Source: Dendrocalamus latiflorus (Eukaryota; Streptophyta; Magnoliopsida; Poales; Poaceae). From it: a DNA stretch of 64,000 nt. Every line of letters starts with the position of its first letter. The stretch's first letter is position 1. Positions 22,680-35,877 of this stretch are shown piece by piece. The DNA is taken from NCBI GenBank assembly GCA_017311315.1, contig CM029617.1, positions 12,427,075 through 12,491,074 on the forward strand, given 5' to 3'. Below the pieces are notes generated by a model. It saw nothing but the letters and a program-made list of their open reading frames with translations, was not told the DNA's origin and searched no databases. Made by a program: the position numbers and the translations under genes.

Positions 22680-24069
22680 GTTAGTTTTTTCATCCTACCC
22701 ACATATGATTTTTATAAAACCGAGACTATAGCAAGCAAGTTCCCACGCCTACCCTTCACCGTGGGCACGATTGTTTGAATTGTTTTCACTTTGCAAAGGT
22801 CACACACTTTACCAACAATAGATGCTCAGCTTATTCTACTGCCATGCTACCATTGGTGTGAGGCTCAGAAGATCATCACAAAACCTTTAGAATGCATCTT
22901 CTCAATGTTACTACACCTACTAAGGTTTCCACCACCGTGGAGTTTCATCTACCCTCTCTGGAGGCCCCCTTTTACGCCGCACATCAAAAGTCTCCATCCG
23001 ACTCACTTGGTCGTATTCTACTAGATGGCGCATCCAGCGCTGGGTCGATACAAATTAATTAGTTAGGTTGTACCCATTATAGACTTGTGGTTGCAGCAAA
23101 TTAATAGCGCCAGGAGGTCATTACATGATTCGGTCCTTAATTGACTTGGGACGGGTCCATCACATACCAAGATCTCATGTTCTTTCTGTACCAGTCATAC
23201 ATGCCATCCGCCCAAGTCTACAACAGATTTTGAGTTTTGTTTTGAAAATATTTTCTAAGTTTAAGATATCAGCCATTTCTATCCAATGGTTAACCAAAAC
23301 CAAGTTTTAATGTTTGAAATGCTATCATGACAAATTGATACCCATATGTATCTAATCAAGGCTAAGCATGGCACATAGATACAGACTTATCAACTAGTAT
23401 GCATACCATTGATTCTAGGGCAACAAATGATTATATCAAAGTCAAGGAATGGGTGGTAGTAAATGAATAATAATACATCATTAACTAAGAACTAATGACA
23501 ATATAATTTTAGTCAAAGTAAAGCATGCATTGATAACTTAAAACAATATAATTTGCATTCGAAAAGTAGGTGCAATATGATCAAAGTGATCACATGCCTT
23601 GTCCAATTTATTGCAGGTCTTATTCTTGCTCAATGTCTTGGTCTTCATCTTTATTTGGATCTTGATTTCGTTTGAACTATTGCTTCTTCGAGATTACACA
23701 TTCTAATTACGCGAGAAATGCCAAAAACCAAATGATGCAAGACTACAAACAAAACAAATTGAATAAATCCAAATAACTCCAAAAATTCAAATAAAGCTAA
23801 ATAAACTCAGTGAAATTTTATCATAATTAATTTGGTGACAAGAGATAGGGCTCTAGTGAGTGTGGGTTGCCGACTAGGTCAAATGAAGTTTGAGCAAGGG
23901 GGAAAGGCATAGGGGAAATTCTGCTAGGAAGAACGTCAAGGAAGGATCAAGAAGGATGAATGGATATTCACGGGAATATTCCACTCCGGATTTGAAGGCG
24001 GTTAGACATAGCTGACTGGCGGATACTTTTGCTGAAACCTAATTTAATGATTTCTTTTATTATTTACTA

Positions 24070-24326
24070 CTCCATCCGTTCTTTTTTACTTGACTTTCTA
24101 GAATCTGTATCGTCAAACTTTTAAAAGTTTGTCTGCTAACATATTTAAAACTATCTAGATTAGTTATACAAAAATTATATTATTAGATTTGTCGTTAAAA
24201 ATATGTTCATAATATTATAATTTTATTAGTATATTTTAGTGTAAAGTTATGAAAAGTAGTAGTCAAAGTCGTATCTCGAAGACCATAAAAAGTCAAAAAA
24301 CGTCAAGTAAAAAAGGACAATCGGAG
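24070..24326. mobile_element. Stowaway-type MITE, 257 bp
   Basis: Ends CTCCATCCGTTC and GACAATCGGAG are inverted repeats extending about 25 bp (the TTTTTTACTTGAC part pairs with GTCAAGTAAAAAA), and TA flanks both sides (24068-24069, 24327-24328). This is the Stowaway signature; it encodes nothing. Confidence 0.95.
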
Positions 24327-25134
24327 TATTTATTAAGGAAGTTTCATAAGTTTGGTGAGACCTATGGACAAATACAAGGGTCTACACAGTGCACCAAGCA
24401 GCATTTACCAAATATTATTATTTAATGATTACGGCGTGGAATTTACTACCAATAGGTATAATTTTAATTAACCATATTAATATTAGATTTCACATTTGCT
24501 AGGAATCTCATGACATATTATTATTCGAGGTTCAATTGCCAATTAATCGAATGGTTTCTTTAATAATTAAAAATGTGGGGTAGCTATTTAATTAATTTCT
24601 ATAATATCCTTATGCTGGAGATGCACCTAAGCGGCTGACAGGTTATACCACTAATTACTAATCAACAACTAACTTTAGTTAGGCCACTAATTACTCATAA
24701 ATCATAGTTGACAATTAATTAATCCTAGGATTTTAACTTTTGATTAATCTGTGTGCTAAGCAACAATCCTAATACTCCAAGCCTTGATCAATGCATAACC
24801 CCTCAGCAATTAACTTTTAATAGCAAGTTGCTAATGGGAAGTCTATATACAAGAGACTAACGATCTATGGCCGGAACTACATGTCGAGCTAATTGACAAC
24901 CTATGGTTAACCTTAATTTGTTATATGGCAAATTCTAGTGAACCGCTAATTTGTCTATTTATCTTAATTAATTTTTTATAATGTAATTATAGTTGTCATG
25001 CATACACTAAATTATATGTTTTTTTATGATTTATCTAATTTAGTTGGGATCTAATTAAACGAGTCCTACTAACATGCATTAAGTTCATCAAGTTGTAGTT
25101 TCAAAGAATTATTGCTAATGACCTAAGGCACATG

Positions 25135-25570
25135 TAGGGTTGTAAACGAGCTGAGCTCGAGCGAGCTTGGCCTTCCAGGCTCGAGCTCGGTACAAGCTCG
25201 AGCCGAGCTCGAGTTGGGGTCCGAGCTTGGACCTGGGCTCGAGCTCGGCTCGGCCTAAGCTCGAGTAGGCTTAAGCTCGGCTCTAGTAAGCTCGATAACA
25301 GTCAAAATAATTCAAATATACACTAATTTTCAATAATAAGATAAGCTCGAGCTCGAGTTCGGCTCGAGTAAGCTCGGTAAGAATTAATATGTATTACTAT
25401 TTAAGCTCGAATCGGGGCTCGCGAACTATTCGAGCTCGGCTCGGTGAAGCTCGCGAGCTCGAGATCAAGCTCGAGTTCGGCTCGTTTAAAGTTCGAACCG
25501 AGCTCGAATCGAACCTACAACGAGCCGAACTCGAGTAGCTCACGAGCTTCGAGCTTTTTTTACAGCCCTA
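25135..25570. mobile_element. Non-autonomous hAT element rich in GAGCTCGAGC
   Basis: Ends TAGGGTTGTAAA and TTTACAGCCCTA are imperfect inverted repeats, and a perfect 8-bp target duplication GGCACATG flanks it (25127-25134, 25571-25578), as for hAT transposons. The interior is an array of GCTCGAGC-type palindromes in both orientations. No transposase. Confidence 0.93.
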
Positions 25571-28500
25571 GGCACATGACACTTGGACATTACTTTAATC
25601 TATATTGCAAAGGCATTAATCCTATTTTGATTATTCAACAACTTAGGGTTTTACCTTAATAGAGTGACTCACTTATTATTTCAATAATTATATTTGGTTT
25701 ATAATCGTATTGTAAATAGGTTTAGATTTCAAATCTTATTTGGTTAGCAATTAAATCTGTTATATGATACAACATTAACTTATTTATTTCCATGGTGTAA
25801 TCCTACACTAATTATTTTTAGCCATTAATTGATTTGCTAATCCTAATTGACATGCAACTAATCAAGATTTAATTTTCAATTTGCACAAAACCTTTCTTTA
25901 ATACCTTAATTAATTTTAGTCTTATTTTTATTTATAACTAAATTATATTTCAACATATTTTCATTTGAATTTTTCTTAAATATTTTAATTTCACTGAATT
26001 ATTTTCTAACTAGAAAATCAACAGACGCTGACAGGTGGGGCCAGCGCTACAGTGATCTCTCTCTCTCTTTGTCAAAATAGAGCAACGGCACCAACGGTGT
26101 TGCCGTGCACGGCGCCAGTGAGCTGTTGCGTCGGCGGCAGTCGACGATACCCAAAATGGGTTGCCCGGACCCTAACGCACCTATGCAAGGTGACAATGTG
26201 GCACAACGTGAGCTACAGCGATGGCACACACGGTGGTGGTGGAGGCATGGCCACAATGGCAATCGAGCATGCAGTGGTGCGGTAAGAAAAAGAAAGTCAT
26301 GATGAGCATCTACGGGTCACGGGGAGCACATCGAAGAGGACGACAAGGTTGGGGAAGGTCCTAGGTGTGCTGGCAATGGCGATCCAAGGCAACGTGGTGG
26401 TCCTCAACTGCGACGATGATATGGAGAGGGAAATGGCCAATGTCATCATCGCGGATAGCTAAAGGGAGGTGAGGAGATGGTCCAGGGGCAAGGAATGGCG
26501 CCAGTGGAGGCGGATGTGGCCGAAGGTAAGGAAGACGATGGCGTCAATGAGCTTCTATGGATGAAAACTAAATTGGGTTAGGGAGATTGAGGAAGGTGCT
26601 GAGATGTTCTGATTGACGCAAACGAATCGGCGAGGAGCTCAGCGAAGTGGCGGGGATGATGAGATGGTCATGGCGGAGCTCCACTGCAGGGGCGAGTAAA
26701 TCGGCTTGAGCTTGCTATGGGAAACAGCGAGGTGCGGGAGGGAGTGAGGAGGGGTGAGGAGAAAGGAGAGGACACCGGGTGGCCTAAATAGCCGAGGGGG
26801 AGGAGGGTGTGGCGTTGTGCATGTGCAACTTGCGGTGCGGCGACCGAGAATGGCAATGGCGACATGGGTGACACGAGTCAGTGCATATTGTGGGCACACA
26901 CAACAGGGTTAAGCACGCGCACGGCACGGCGACGACCACATGGTGTGGGTGCCAAGGCATGGGTGCAAACTAGGCGCAGGTGCGATAGGGTCGGGTCGCG
27001 AGTAAGCACGCGTGTGGCACAACGTGACCAGTGAGGCAATGAGCCGAGCGGGCACGTGGGTGGGCGGTGATCACTATGGAGAAGACGAGCACACAGTGCA
27101 TTGGCGTGGACACACCATAGGTGCGCGCGGCGAGACCAGGTTGCGGTCGATGAGGAAAGAAGGGGGCAGGGCACGATATGGACACGCGGTGAGGACGAGA
27201 TGAGAGGAGCGAGCGATGAGGGCGAGCCAGTGTGGGCCTCGGTTGGGAGGAGGAAGCAAAGTGCAACAACCTGATTTTTCGTGCTTTGTGAAGTTTTTAA
27301 AATAAAAAACTATTTGGATTTTTCTTGGATTAATTAAAGCTTAATATGAATTTTCTAAAATTATAGAATTTTAAATAAATAAAATGAACATCTATTATAT
27401 GAAAGCCTATTTTATTTGGATTTCTTCTGTTGCAAGGAATTTTTCTATATTTTATTTTTTTTTGGAGTTTATTTGCTATTTATTGGAGTTCAATTTAATT
27501 ATCCCAATTTCTGGAATTCCTTGAAATTCAAAATATTCAAATCTCCAAAAAAAATGTTTGTTCTATTTTTTTGGATCCAACCTAGCTTTTCTTGGCCTAT
27601 AGTTTCCTTTTCCTTTCTCTCTTCCTTTTCTGTTTCCTTTTTCCTTCCTTTCACTTTCTCTCTCCCCTCAGCTACTGTTCACTTAGCACTGTTCATGTGC
27701 GGGTACGGTTCATCATCCCCTACCTCCAGTCGAACCAGACCAAACACAGCAACAGAATAGAGGCCATGCCCCCTTCCAAGCCAACTCTCCATCCAAGGCT
27801 TATCTTGACGTCTTGCCAACGCGAAAGTTGTTATAAATCACGCGAGGAATCCTTTTCTTCTGGTCCATTTGTGATTCATTCATTCGTTTGTCTTTTATCT
27901 CTTCCTTTCCCAAACCAACTCAAAATTGAATCCCGCAAATTTGAATTTGTTTTCAACGCTTTCGAGCCCTTATATACGACCCCGTGACCCCTCTTAACCC
28001 TTTTCAACCCCTGTCAAGTCTCCTCAAACCCCAGAACACCATCATCACTGTGAGCTCAACATTCCCAAAATTATTCATTGCTCTAACTTGCATTCTGAGT
28101 ACTCTGGTGAATTTCTTGGAATTTCTTTCACCTTACTTTGTGTTCCCGAGTATCTTGCACCCTAATGTGAAGTTAATTTGATTTATGTGCAGCCATTTGA
28201 CGGGAATCGAGTTTTCCCGAAACCAATCTACATTGTCTCCCATCGTCAATTCATCACCTCCGGTGAGCTCTAACCTGTGCCATCACCATTACGAGATTTG
28301 TCTCATCTCGTTCTACATGGTGGTCCCCTCGCTTTCCCCGTAAACCCACCGTAAGTTTGTCGCCTCCGACGCCTAGCCATGGCCACTTAGGACACCTTGC
28401 GTTCCCATCTATCTAGTGAGATTCTCTTCAATCCATGTCAAAACATGTTCTACCTTCCCATATAGCTATCTTCCACATAGATTTGGTTTTCCTTCACTGA

Positions 28501-30468
28501 GCACAGAGATCCCATGCTTTTCCCTTTTTTCCCCACCATCACTATTCAATCATTGATTGTGTCATCTCCAATGAGTCCCTAGTTTAGCTGACCACTTCAC
28601 TAGCTTCACCACGCCATGTTCTAGCCCATGCTCATGCTTGCCACTGCCGAGCGCCACTGGAGTACCGTTGGGCGCCGCTGGAGTACCGCCACCACTGCAA
28701 CCCACCCATGTTCACCGCTCCATGCCGCTGCCTCTGCCACCATTGTGCTCTATTTTACGTGCAACCACCTCCCACATGTTCCTTGGGTCGCTAGCAACCC
28801 ATTTTGCCTGTTGGCTTCACCTCCCACTCCTTCCCTCGCCAGCACCATGCCCAACCCTATTTGCCTCTCTACTTTATTTGTTCTTCACAGAGAAGCTCTC
28901 TGTTGATGCCTGTTTGAGTTGCTTCAAGTCTAGGACGAGTGGCCCCACTTGCCATACTTAATTCCAAGAAAATCCAGCAAAAAGATGCCAAGGAATATTC
29001 CATCGTTTCATAATTTCAGGATTTTCTTCTCTGACAAATCTTCCGAGAGCCCATTCTCCTCCGTCCGAATTTCGATTGACCCGATTCTTCTACCTAAATT
29101 CATCTAAGATTGAGCTCTACCTTTTGGTTCTGGCTTGGTTATTTTGGATTTTATTTGAATTTATTTGTGTTTCATTCATTTTCTCTCATTATATTACGTC
29201 TTCGAAGGAGCAGAAGCAGAAACTGAAGACTAAGAATTGGTAACTGAGCAAAGTCAAGGTAAGTCATGACCTTTGAACATGTTGAACCTATTGTTTCAAA
29301 TCTATTATTTATTATTTTATTTTAAATTATCATGCATTTCTAATTTGATACAACCCTTGTAATTGGTAGTTATTGACCAATTTGATTATCCCCTCCTTGA
29401 TAATTTGAATGCCATGATTCCATTGATACCATAGAATGGGTAATTTCCTAGTGATGCAATATTAGTATTCACTTGGATTGAACGTCTAATATACTTAGAC
29501 ATACTTATTATTACATTGGGTTCATCATCACATGTTGATCAGTTAATTAATTTTGACTTAATGAGATATTGAATCATGGTTGTATTCACAGTTGTAAAAT
29601 TTATGTGCCATGACTTGGGTAGTGTCACTAGTGTGGGTTAAACAAAATTATTTTCAGTTGGACGACTGATCGTGCAGTAAAGGAGTGTTATAACACATTG
29701 GGATGTGGATGACTCGTCTGAGTAATGATTAAGTACTTAACTTTGTGTGCCATTGATCTGAGCCTTATCGTACAATCAAATATCCAGTATGGGATAGACC
29801 TGGTGATTAATTTGTGATGTTTCAACTTGGTTTCGTTATTGAGATGAATGTGGGTCGTTGTCGTGTCCATTGAATCACATTGGTGCAAGAGGGGCTTCTG
29901 ACTTAGGCAGATTTAACCCATTTAGAAGTAGAACCTTAGTGGGCAGAATCAGGTTGAGATTGACCATTATAAAGGTCTTGTTGTGATCTTCTTGGTTGGC
30001 ACATCTAAAGAAGTGTGTTGTTGCACAGACATTACAAGATGGTCATATCATGTAGATAAAGGCTGCGAGCAACATGGCTTATGAATAGTGCTCATGGCTT
30101 ATTTGGCACTATTCATAAGTTTCGTCTTTTTCTGAATTTTTGGCTTTTTGTTGAGCTTTTTTGCCGGTTCTTTTTTCCCGTATTTGTTTGTATTATACGT
30201 AATGGGCTAACATATTTTTTTTATTTTTAAATTTTTTTAAATTTAATTATGCTAAATAAGCCTCTGTCAGCTACAGTGTTTTTTCAGCCAGCTACAGTGT
30301 TTTCAGCCATAAGCCACGAGCTTTTCAGCCGAACCGATCACCCCCAAAGTTGTGCAACCTCTGCAGAGTGTAAAACTATTCGAATAGTCGTGTCTTTGGT
30401 TATGGACAATGCTTGGTGATTTCACACGAGGGGCATAATTTCATAAAATCTTAGTTGGGTTTGTTGGG

Positions 30469-30519
30469 AAGTGAATGTTAGTTCACTTGTGGTTTTGAGA
30501 AGTGAATGATAGCTCACTT
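30469..30519. repeat. Two hairpin units in the plus-orientation LTR
   Basis: AAGTGAA-TGTTAG-TTCACTT (30469-30488, 6-nt loop) and AAGTGA-ATGATAGC-TCACTT (30500-30519, 8-nt loop) lie in tandem. Confidence 0.75.
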
Positions 30520-30690
30520 GTAGTTTACTCAATTCCCTTAAATCATTTGTTTAATAATCAATTTCAAAGTGAATTTCAATATATTTATTGTATTTACTTA
30601 AATTGTTGCTTTATGCAACATGACCACTCAGCCATTTTTTTGATAAGCCTTGCATCATTATATATTACATTTTGTTACAAATGACTTGCT

Positions 30691-30707
30691 GAGTACCCTA
30701 TGTACTC
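30691..30707. repeat. Conserved LTR hairpin GAGTAC/GTACTC
   Basis: GAGTAC-CCTAT-GTACTC. The same structure lies at 22347-22362, 57062-57082 (as GAGCAC/GTGCTC) and, decayed, at 59375-59390, each time downstream of a hairpin array. Confidence 0.8.
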
Positions 30708-31506
30708 ACGTCTATATCTATTGTTGCTCAGTTGCTGAAGGAGAACCATATCAGACAAAAGTATTTGAAGGAGGATTCTTCGACGACTTCGTGAATTAGG
30801 ACTTAGCTACCTAGTCGATTGCCTATGGGCATGTCGAATGGCCACTGTGTTTATCTTTATTTTTGTCGCTACTAGTTTTTGTTAGGCCCTTCAAGTTAAT
30901 ATTTGTAAACTTGGCCATAAGGTTGCTAATCTGATAATTAATAATATTTTATTCTTTCATAGTTAATTATGATCATGGTCGATATTTTATCTATGTTTCC
31001 ACTATGTATACTAGCATGATCCTAGACTGGTGCAGAATATACAAAAGAGTCTGAATCTGTAGATCCCGGTCTCAACAAAAAGAGAAAGAAAGAAGAAGAG
31101 GGCCACGATGACTGGGCCGCTGGGCCGGAGAGGGAAAATGAAAGAAAGAAAGAAAGAAAAAGAGCGGTGGGCTGAGAGGAAAATGAGAGGAAGAAGGAAA
31201 TGGGAAACATGTTAGCCCAAATAGGGTTTTGGAATTTAATTAATTTCATTTTTTATTTTCTAATTCAAATTTCAATTCAAATCTTGGTTCAACTTTTTAT
31301 ATCCAACCCTTTTGTTTAAATTCTAACTTTTAATTTGCATGACATTTATCCTAGATCTATGTTTTTTATTTTTATTAATTGATTTGGCGATATCCAAAAT
31401 CCAATTAGACCCCAAATGAATTCCAGAAAATCCGAATATCAATAAAATGTATTTAAAAGTTTTAAATTTTCTATATTTTCAAATATCGAAATTTTGGGAA
31501 GTTACA

Positions 31507-31736
31507 GAAACCAATAGAGTGGAGAGCTGAGGATTAGGAAAAGTCAGAAAGGTGATCGACTCAGCAAGAGTGTTTGTACCGGAAGTGGTGTCACAAGGAT
31601 AGTAAGGCTGGGTCTCTTTGAAGGTGACATCATGTGAAATGCGCATCCAACAAGCAACAAGGTCATAGCAATGGTAACCCTCATGCTCAGCACTGTTGCT
31701 AAGAAAAACATACTAAACTAACTAACAGTTAGCTTT
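31507..31736 (-). pseudogene. Copia C integrase C-terminal segment
   Basis: Minus-strand reading gives FLSNSAEHEGYHCYD and MRISHDVTFKETQPYYP, colinear with CVFLGYSAEHKGYRCWD and MRVSRDVTFDESRPFYP of Copia B. Cut on the left by the large LTR insertion and on the right by the long-TIR element. Confidence 0.85.
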
Positions 31737-33074
31737 GTGAACTGTTTACATAAATGGTACTGTAGCCACTTTTTTCAAATTTGGCCCATAAACGTTCGTT
31801 TTTGCAAATCCAGCCCTTTCGTGGATCTACTGAGCTCAACAGGCACAATGCGAAAGCAAGCATGCATGCACAGTGACCTTAATTAAGCTAATTTAGCTGA
31901 TAATTAGTGATAATTAATTATAATTAGTACTAATTAAAAACAATTAGCACTAATTAAGCATGCTAGCTATCTTTAATTAAATCATTAATTACGGTCAGTG
32001 CGTGCTAACTAGCTTTAATTGATATACGTAGCATGGAGCAGCTGCTAGCAGCATGCATCGACTGTTTCCGCGACTGAAATAGCTATTACTAGAGTAATTA
32101 AAATATATCCGCTAAAACAACTTAAATTTGGGATCGGAAGGATCGATCATACGACATATGTTCATAGTAGCTGCATATGTACACCAAGAAACATCAAATC
32201 ATATCCGATACATGAATGGCCTCTCAATTAGTTACTATAACATGGTTCAAAAATTTCCCGTATGACAAAAATAAAATTGTTTAAACTTATATTAGTTCCC
32301 TATACATATATACAATGGCCCTTAATTAATTTGGCCTCATTTTTTCTGCGATTACAAGAAAAATGTGCACGCGCATACACCACCATGCACGCACACCACA
32401 CATACAAACACACCAGTATGTCTCCTTAGCACACGTCTAGAAAGACGGAGACTGGGGATAAATCTATGACCTCACAAAATTCTTACTGAACCGCACTCAT
32501 GTATGTGAAAAGGTGGGCACTAGGATATGAACCATGATAGGTAGAGTCGTATTGTTAGTGATATACCTTAGAGATAATTATAGGAATGATTGTATAACTC
32601 TTTATGTCTATAAACTTATAAATAAAGATTATTGTGTTCTTTCGATGAGTTATCATTTATAAGGATTACCAAGTGCTTATTGGTAAAGCTCTTTATTTAG
32701 GTGATACTATTCTTAATTAGTGATTTATTGCACCGGTCCACTGTGTAGGCTTAATTAGTAATTTAATTAGTTCTAATCGTATTTAATTAGTACTAATAGT
32801 ACTTAATTAGCATCAATTATCAGCTTAATTAGCTTAATCAAGGTCACTATGCATGCATGGTTTTCTGTCACACTATGCCAGCTTGGCAAGCAACCTGCCA
32901 AGCCATGGGAGCTTAGCGGGTACAACTCGACGTGCACTTATCGAGCTCCCTTAGCTCAATAAGTACCTGCCAGGCTTGGTAGGTCTACGGAGGGGGTTAG
33001 ATTTGCAAAAATGGGAGTTCGAGGGCCAAATTTGAAAAAAGAGAGTAGCTATAGTGCCATTTATATGAACAGTT
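31737..33074. mobile_element. Long-TIR non-autonomous DNA element (MULE-like)
   Basis: The first and last 80 bp or so are inverted repeats: AACTGTTTACATAAATGG at the left pairs with CCATTTATATGAACAGTT at the right, with TCAAATTTGGCCC/GGGCCAAATTTGA and TTTTTGCAAATC/GATTTGCAAAAA further in. Weaker inverted similarity (TTAATTAG-rich, GCATGCATG) extends some 250 bp inwards. The interrupted Copia C sequence repeats ACAAGCT / ACAAAGCT at the junctions, a probable 8-9-bp target duplication. Long TIRs and a 9-bp-class duplication suggest a Mutator-like element. The interior encodes nothing recognisable. Confidence 0.75.
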
Positions 33075-34260
33075 CCAGCTTGTGCGCTCATGGGGTGGAA
33101 GAAGAACAAAGTAGATGCAACCAAAAGCGGGAAGGTAACTATACTGAGGAGACCTATAGTTAAGATGTTCAATAGGAGTAGAACCCTAAAGAGCAGTGGA
33201 GGGTTGTAGGTTGACAAGGTAGGCAGCGGTAGAAATGGCCTCAGCCCAGAAGTGAGATGGAATAGAAGAGGTCAGCATTAGTGTGTGGGCAATCTCAAGA
33301 AGGTGACGATGCTTGTGCTCAGAAACACCATTCAGAGTGTGAGCATCAGCACAGTAGTACTGAGGAAGAGTGCCCTATGCGGAAACAAAACTAACGAAAA
33401 GCAGTAGACATGTACTCACCAGTAGAATCAATGCGAAAGACATGAATGGCTGAATCAAATTGAATACAAACCATAGTAGCAAAAGACTGATAAATAAAAA
33501 GGATCTGGCTACGAGAAGACTTGAAATAAATCCATGTATGGTAAGAGTAGTCAACAATGAAGATCACATAGTATCGATGACCCCCTTTCAGAACAAAAGG
33601 AGTTGTTGTCCATACATTAGAGTGAATCAAATCAAAAGGACGAGCGAAAATAGAATCACTAGAACCACAAGGAAGCTGTAGCTATTTGCCAAGCTTGCAA
33701 CCCGTACAAGATAAAGAAGTATCACTGAAAATAGAACTAAGAACACTACTACCAAGTAAAGAAGATAGACAAGACCCACATAGATGACCTAAGCGATGAT
33801 GTCACTGAGCAAAACTGATGGAAGTGGTGGCAGCGAAGGCAGTGATAGTAGTGGTCGACGGGTTGATGGAGGCAGCAGAAGTGAAAGAAAGCCGGTCGAG
33901 CTCCTAGAGACATTGAGAGTCAAGACGGTGTGGGCCAATACCAACTAGAGTCCCTGTGATACGACAATTATGATTAGTAATCTAACCTGTAGACATACGT
34001 TGCATAGCAAGCCTAGGAACATGAGACTACAAGAACATAAAAACTAGGAGTGAAGGAGTGCCTTGACTAGTGGTAGGAAAAGAAGTACCATCTACAATCT
34101 GAATGTAAACAAGTATAATGGGAGGACTCAAAGAGGCAAGTTGAGTGGAATTCTGTGTCATATAGAAGGAAGCACCAGAGTCCAAGATCCAAGGATATGA
34201 TATACCTAAAGTAGGAAACTGAGTGGCTTGAGACTGAGTGGCAAGATTGGCAACACCCGA
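33075..34260 (-). pseudogene. Copia C protease and integrase, degenerate
   Basis: Reading leftwards on the minus strand: protease site SYPWILDSGASFYMTQNS (about 34145-34200); pre-integrase HHRLGHLCGS and a CTGCKLGK zinc-binding end (33690-33810); integrase core with PFDLIHSNVW, GGHRYYVIFIVDYSYHTWIY and FRIDSTGEYMS (33400-33640); then HTLNGVSEHKHRHLLE and FWAEAISTAAYLVN up to PHERT at the junction with the long-TIR element. Stops and frame changes are frequent. The second catalytic region is recognisable but not in one frame. Confidence 0.88.
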
Positions 34261-35863
34261 AGAGCCTAAGGTTGGGTTGACAACTGAACGCTAAAGGAGG
34301 GAGACCAGTTGTTAAGCAATTTATGGATGGCAAGGAGCACCAGCACCTCTTGATTGAGCAATGCCACGCTGAGGGCGACCACCTCTGCAGCCCTTGCCCC
34401 GCCTCTTGGCTTAGTAGGTTTGGTAGGTACGACCATCACACTGACACCAGGTGTAGTGAAGGCCACTAGTAGAGGTGCTAACAGCATCCACTGGTGCACC
34501 CATCGGTGCTGGAGGAGCAGTAGTAGACGTGATGGCCATAGGAGCTAGAGTAGTGGGCATACGAGTAGCCAGGACAACAAAAGACGGCTACTGAGTCATG
34601 CCATGAAGACGATTCTCCACGGAACGAACAAAAGCAAGTGCCTCCACCAGAGACGAGTGCGATGAGTGGACTAGAAGGTGAGCACAAACCAGCTCAAACT
34701 CTAGTCAAAGATGCGTCGGGAAATCCTAGAGACAGTGAATCTCCTGATGAGCCCGGGTCTGCACACAAGGACAAGTCTGACAGACATCTGGTCCCAAAGA
34801 GCCAAACTGGTGCCACACGCCAGTGATCTGTTGATAGAAGTCATCAATAGTGGCATCAAGCTATTGGAGAGAGTGCGCATGGTGTACAACAGAGAGGTAG
34901 AGGGCATCACTGCTCGGCAGATACTATGCCCGAACATGCTTTCACATCAGCTGTGACTATGGGAGCACAGCGAAGTCCATAGAGATGTCGACAGTCATGC
35001 TCCCAATCAGGATGGCAATGGCACGAGCTTCATCACCCTGCCACCTCTTATAGGCATGAAGGTCAGACTAGTACACCTCCACAGCATCCTGAAATGTAGC
35101 TATGATATCAGGATCAGCTAGGGTGGCACCCACACCGACAGGTAGCCCGAACGGCAGAGCAGGGAGAAGCGGACAAGGTTGCTCGCTAGTGAGGTGATCC
35201 CAGAGGCATTGACTGTTGAGGTAGATCTGTAGATATGCACAGACTACTCCCGAAAGTTCATCCCATTGAACACGACCTTTGGAGGTGGGATAGAGACGGG
35301 GCAGCTAGCAGCGGCCATCAGCTTGGTGATCATGAGCAAAGCTTAGGATGCTTAGGGCAGTAGTAGGGTGACTGTCGGAGCAGCAGTAGGGGCGACTACT
35401 GGAGCAAGGGTGGTGCCACCTTCCTCCGACGCAGCTCGAGCTCAGGGCAGCATGGATCTGTGCAAGTGACGATGGAGACAACCAGATTCAGCGCTAAGAT
35501 GGTCAAATACAGGTGGGGTGAGGCTAGCAGCGATCGGAACCAGGCGGTGCAACGTTAGATTTGATGGTGGCGGCAACGGGAGGGCACACTTACGCAAGCT
35601 GCGCAATGTGGCGATGTGGAGACAGTTGGATCTGGTGTGGAGATGGCTGGTCTGGGCGGGGCGAGGCAGGCAGCGACCAGATCCGGGTGGTGCGAGATTC
35701 AGGGGCAACGCTGGTAGGAGGGTGTGGTCAGTGCTTCACGGACACTTTGTGTGGGCGCGAGTGGCATGACACAGACATCGGCAGAGAGAAGAGGAGGTGG
35801 TGTTCCTCAGGCAACAGTGGTGGCCAGTGGACAGCAGCTAGGGTTGGGGAGAGGAAGAGCCAC
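34261..35863 (-). pseudogene. Copia C gag, highly degenerate
   Basis: Between the primer site and the protease. Short segments match the UBN2-type gag of Copia B: VVFNGMNFRE near 35270, then a DLHAYKRWQGDEARAIAILI-like block near 35030, and a Gly/Arg-rich tail (34380-34420) where the zinc knuckle would be. No long frame survives. Confidence 0.65.
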
Positions 35864-35877
35864 GTGCTCTGATTCCA
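35864..35877 (-). other. Primer binding site of Copia C
   Basis: On the minus strand TGGAATCAGAGC follows the 5' LTR end; it differs by one base from the initiator-Met primer site. Confidence 0.85.

Larger units (their letters stand above)
22326..27261 (-). mobile_element. LTR-derived block, minus orientation, truncated at both ends
   Basis: Read on the minus strand, the left end (22330-22480) matches the end part of the LTRs at 30680-30760 and 59370-59450: a TGCTGAGTAC...GTACTCAC hairpin followed by a GTTGCTC stretch. The GC-rich right part (26040-27261) resembles in composition and style the GC-rich transcribed part of the same LTR class (53760-54300). It therefore looks like a long Gypsy LTR in minus orientation, missing both ends. 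It holds a hairpin array (22547-22679), a Stowaway MITE and a hAT element. The rest is AT-rich with no gene. Confidence 0.5.
27262..31506 (+). mobile_element. Long LTR-type sequence, plus orientation, about 4.2 kb
   Basis: It begins TGCAACAACCTGATTTTT and ends TTTTGGGAAGTTACA, degenerate forms of the TGTAACATCC...GTTACA ends of a long-LTR Gypsy class. It is colinear with 57537-59660 over its last 2 kb (for example the shared TTGGTAACTGAGCAAAG at about 29237 and 58203) and with 61066-62380 over its first part. A pyrimidine-rich promoter-like part with CACTGTTCATG (27690) and a GC-rich transcribed part follow the usual order. No target duplication is visible and no internal domain is attached, so it is either a solo LTR or one arm of a rearranged element. 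Confidence 0.6.

Noticed and set aside
26047..27269. Several 60-100-codon frames on both strands
   Set aside because: GC-rich part of an LTR-type block; no recognisable protein.
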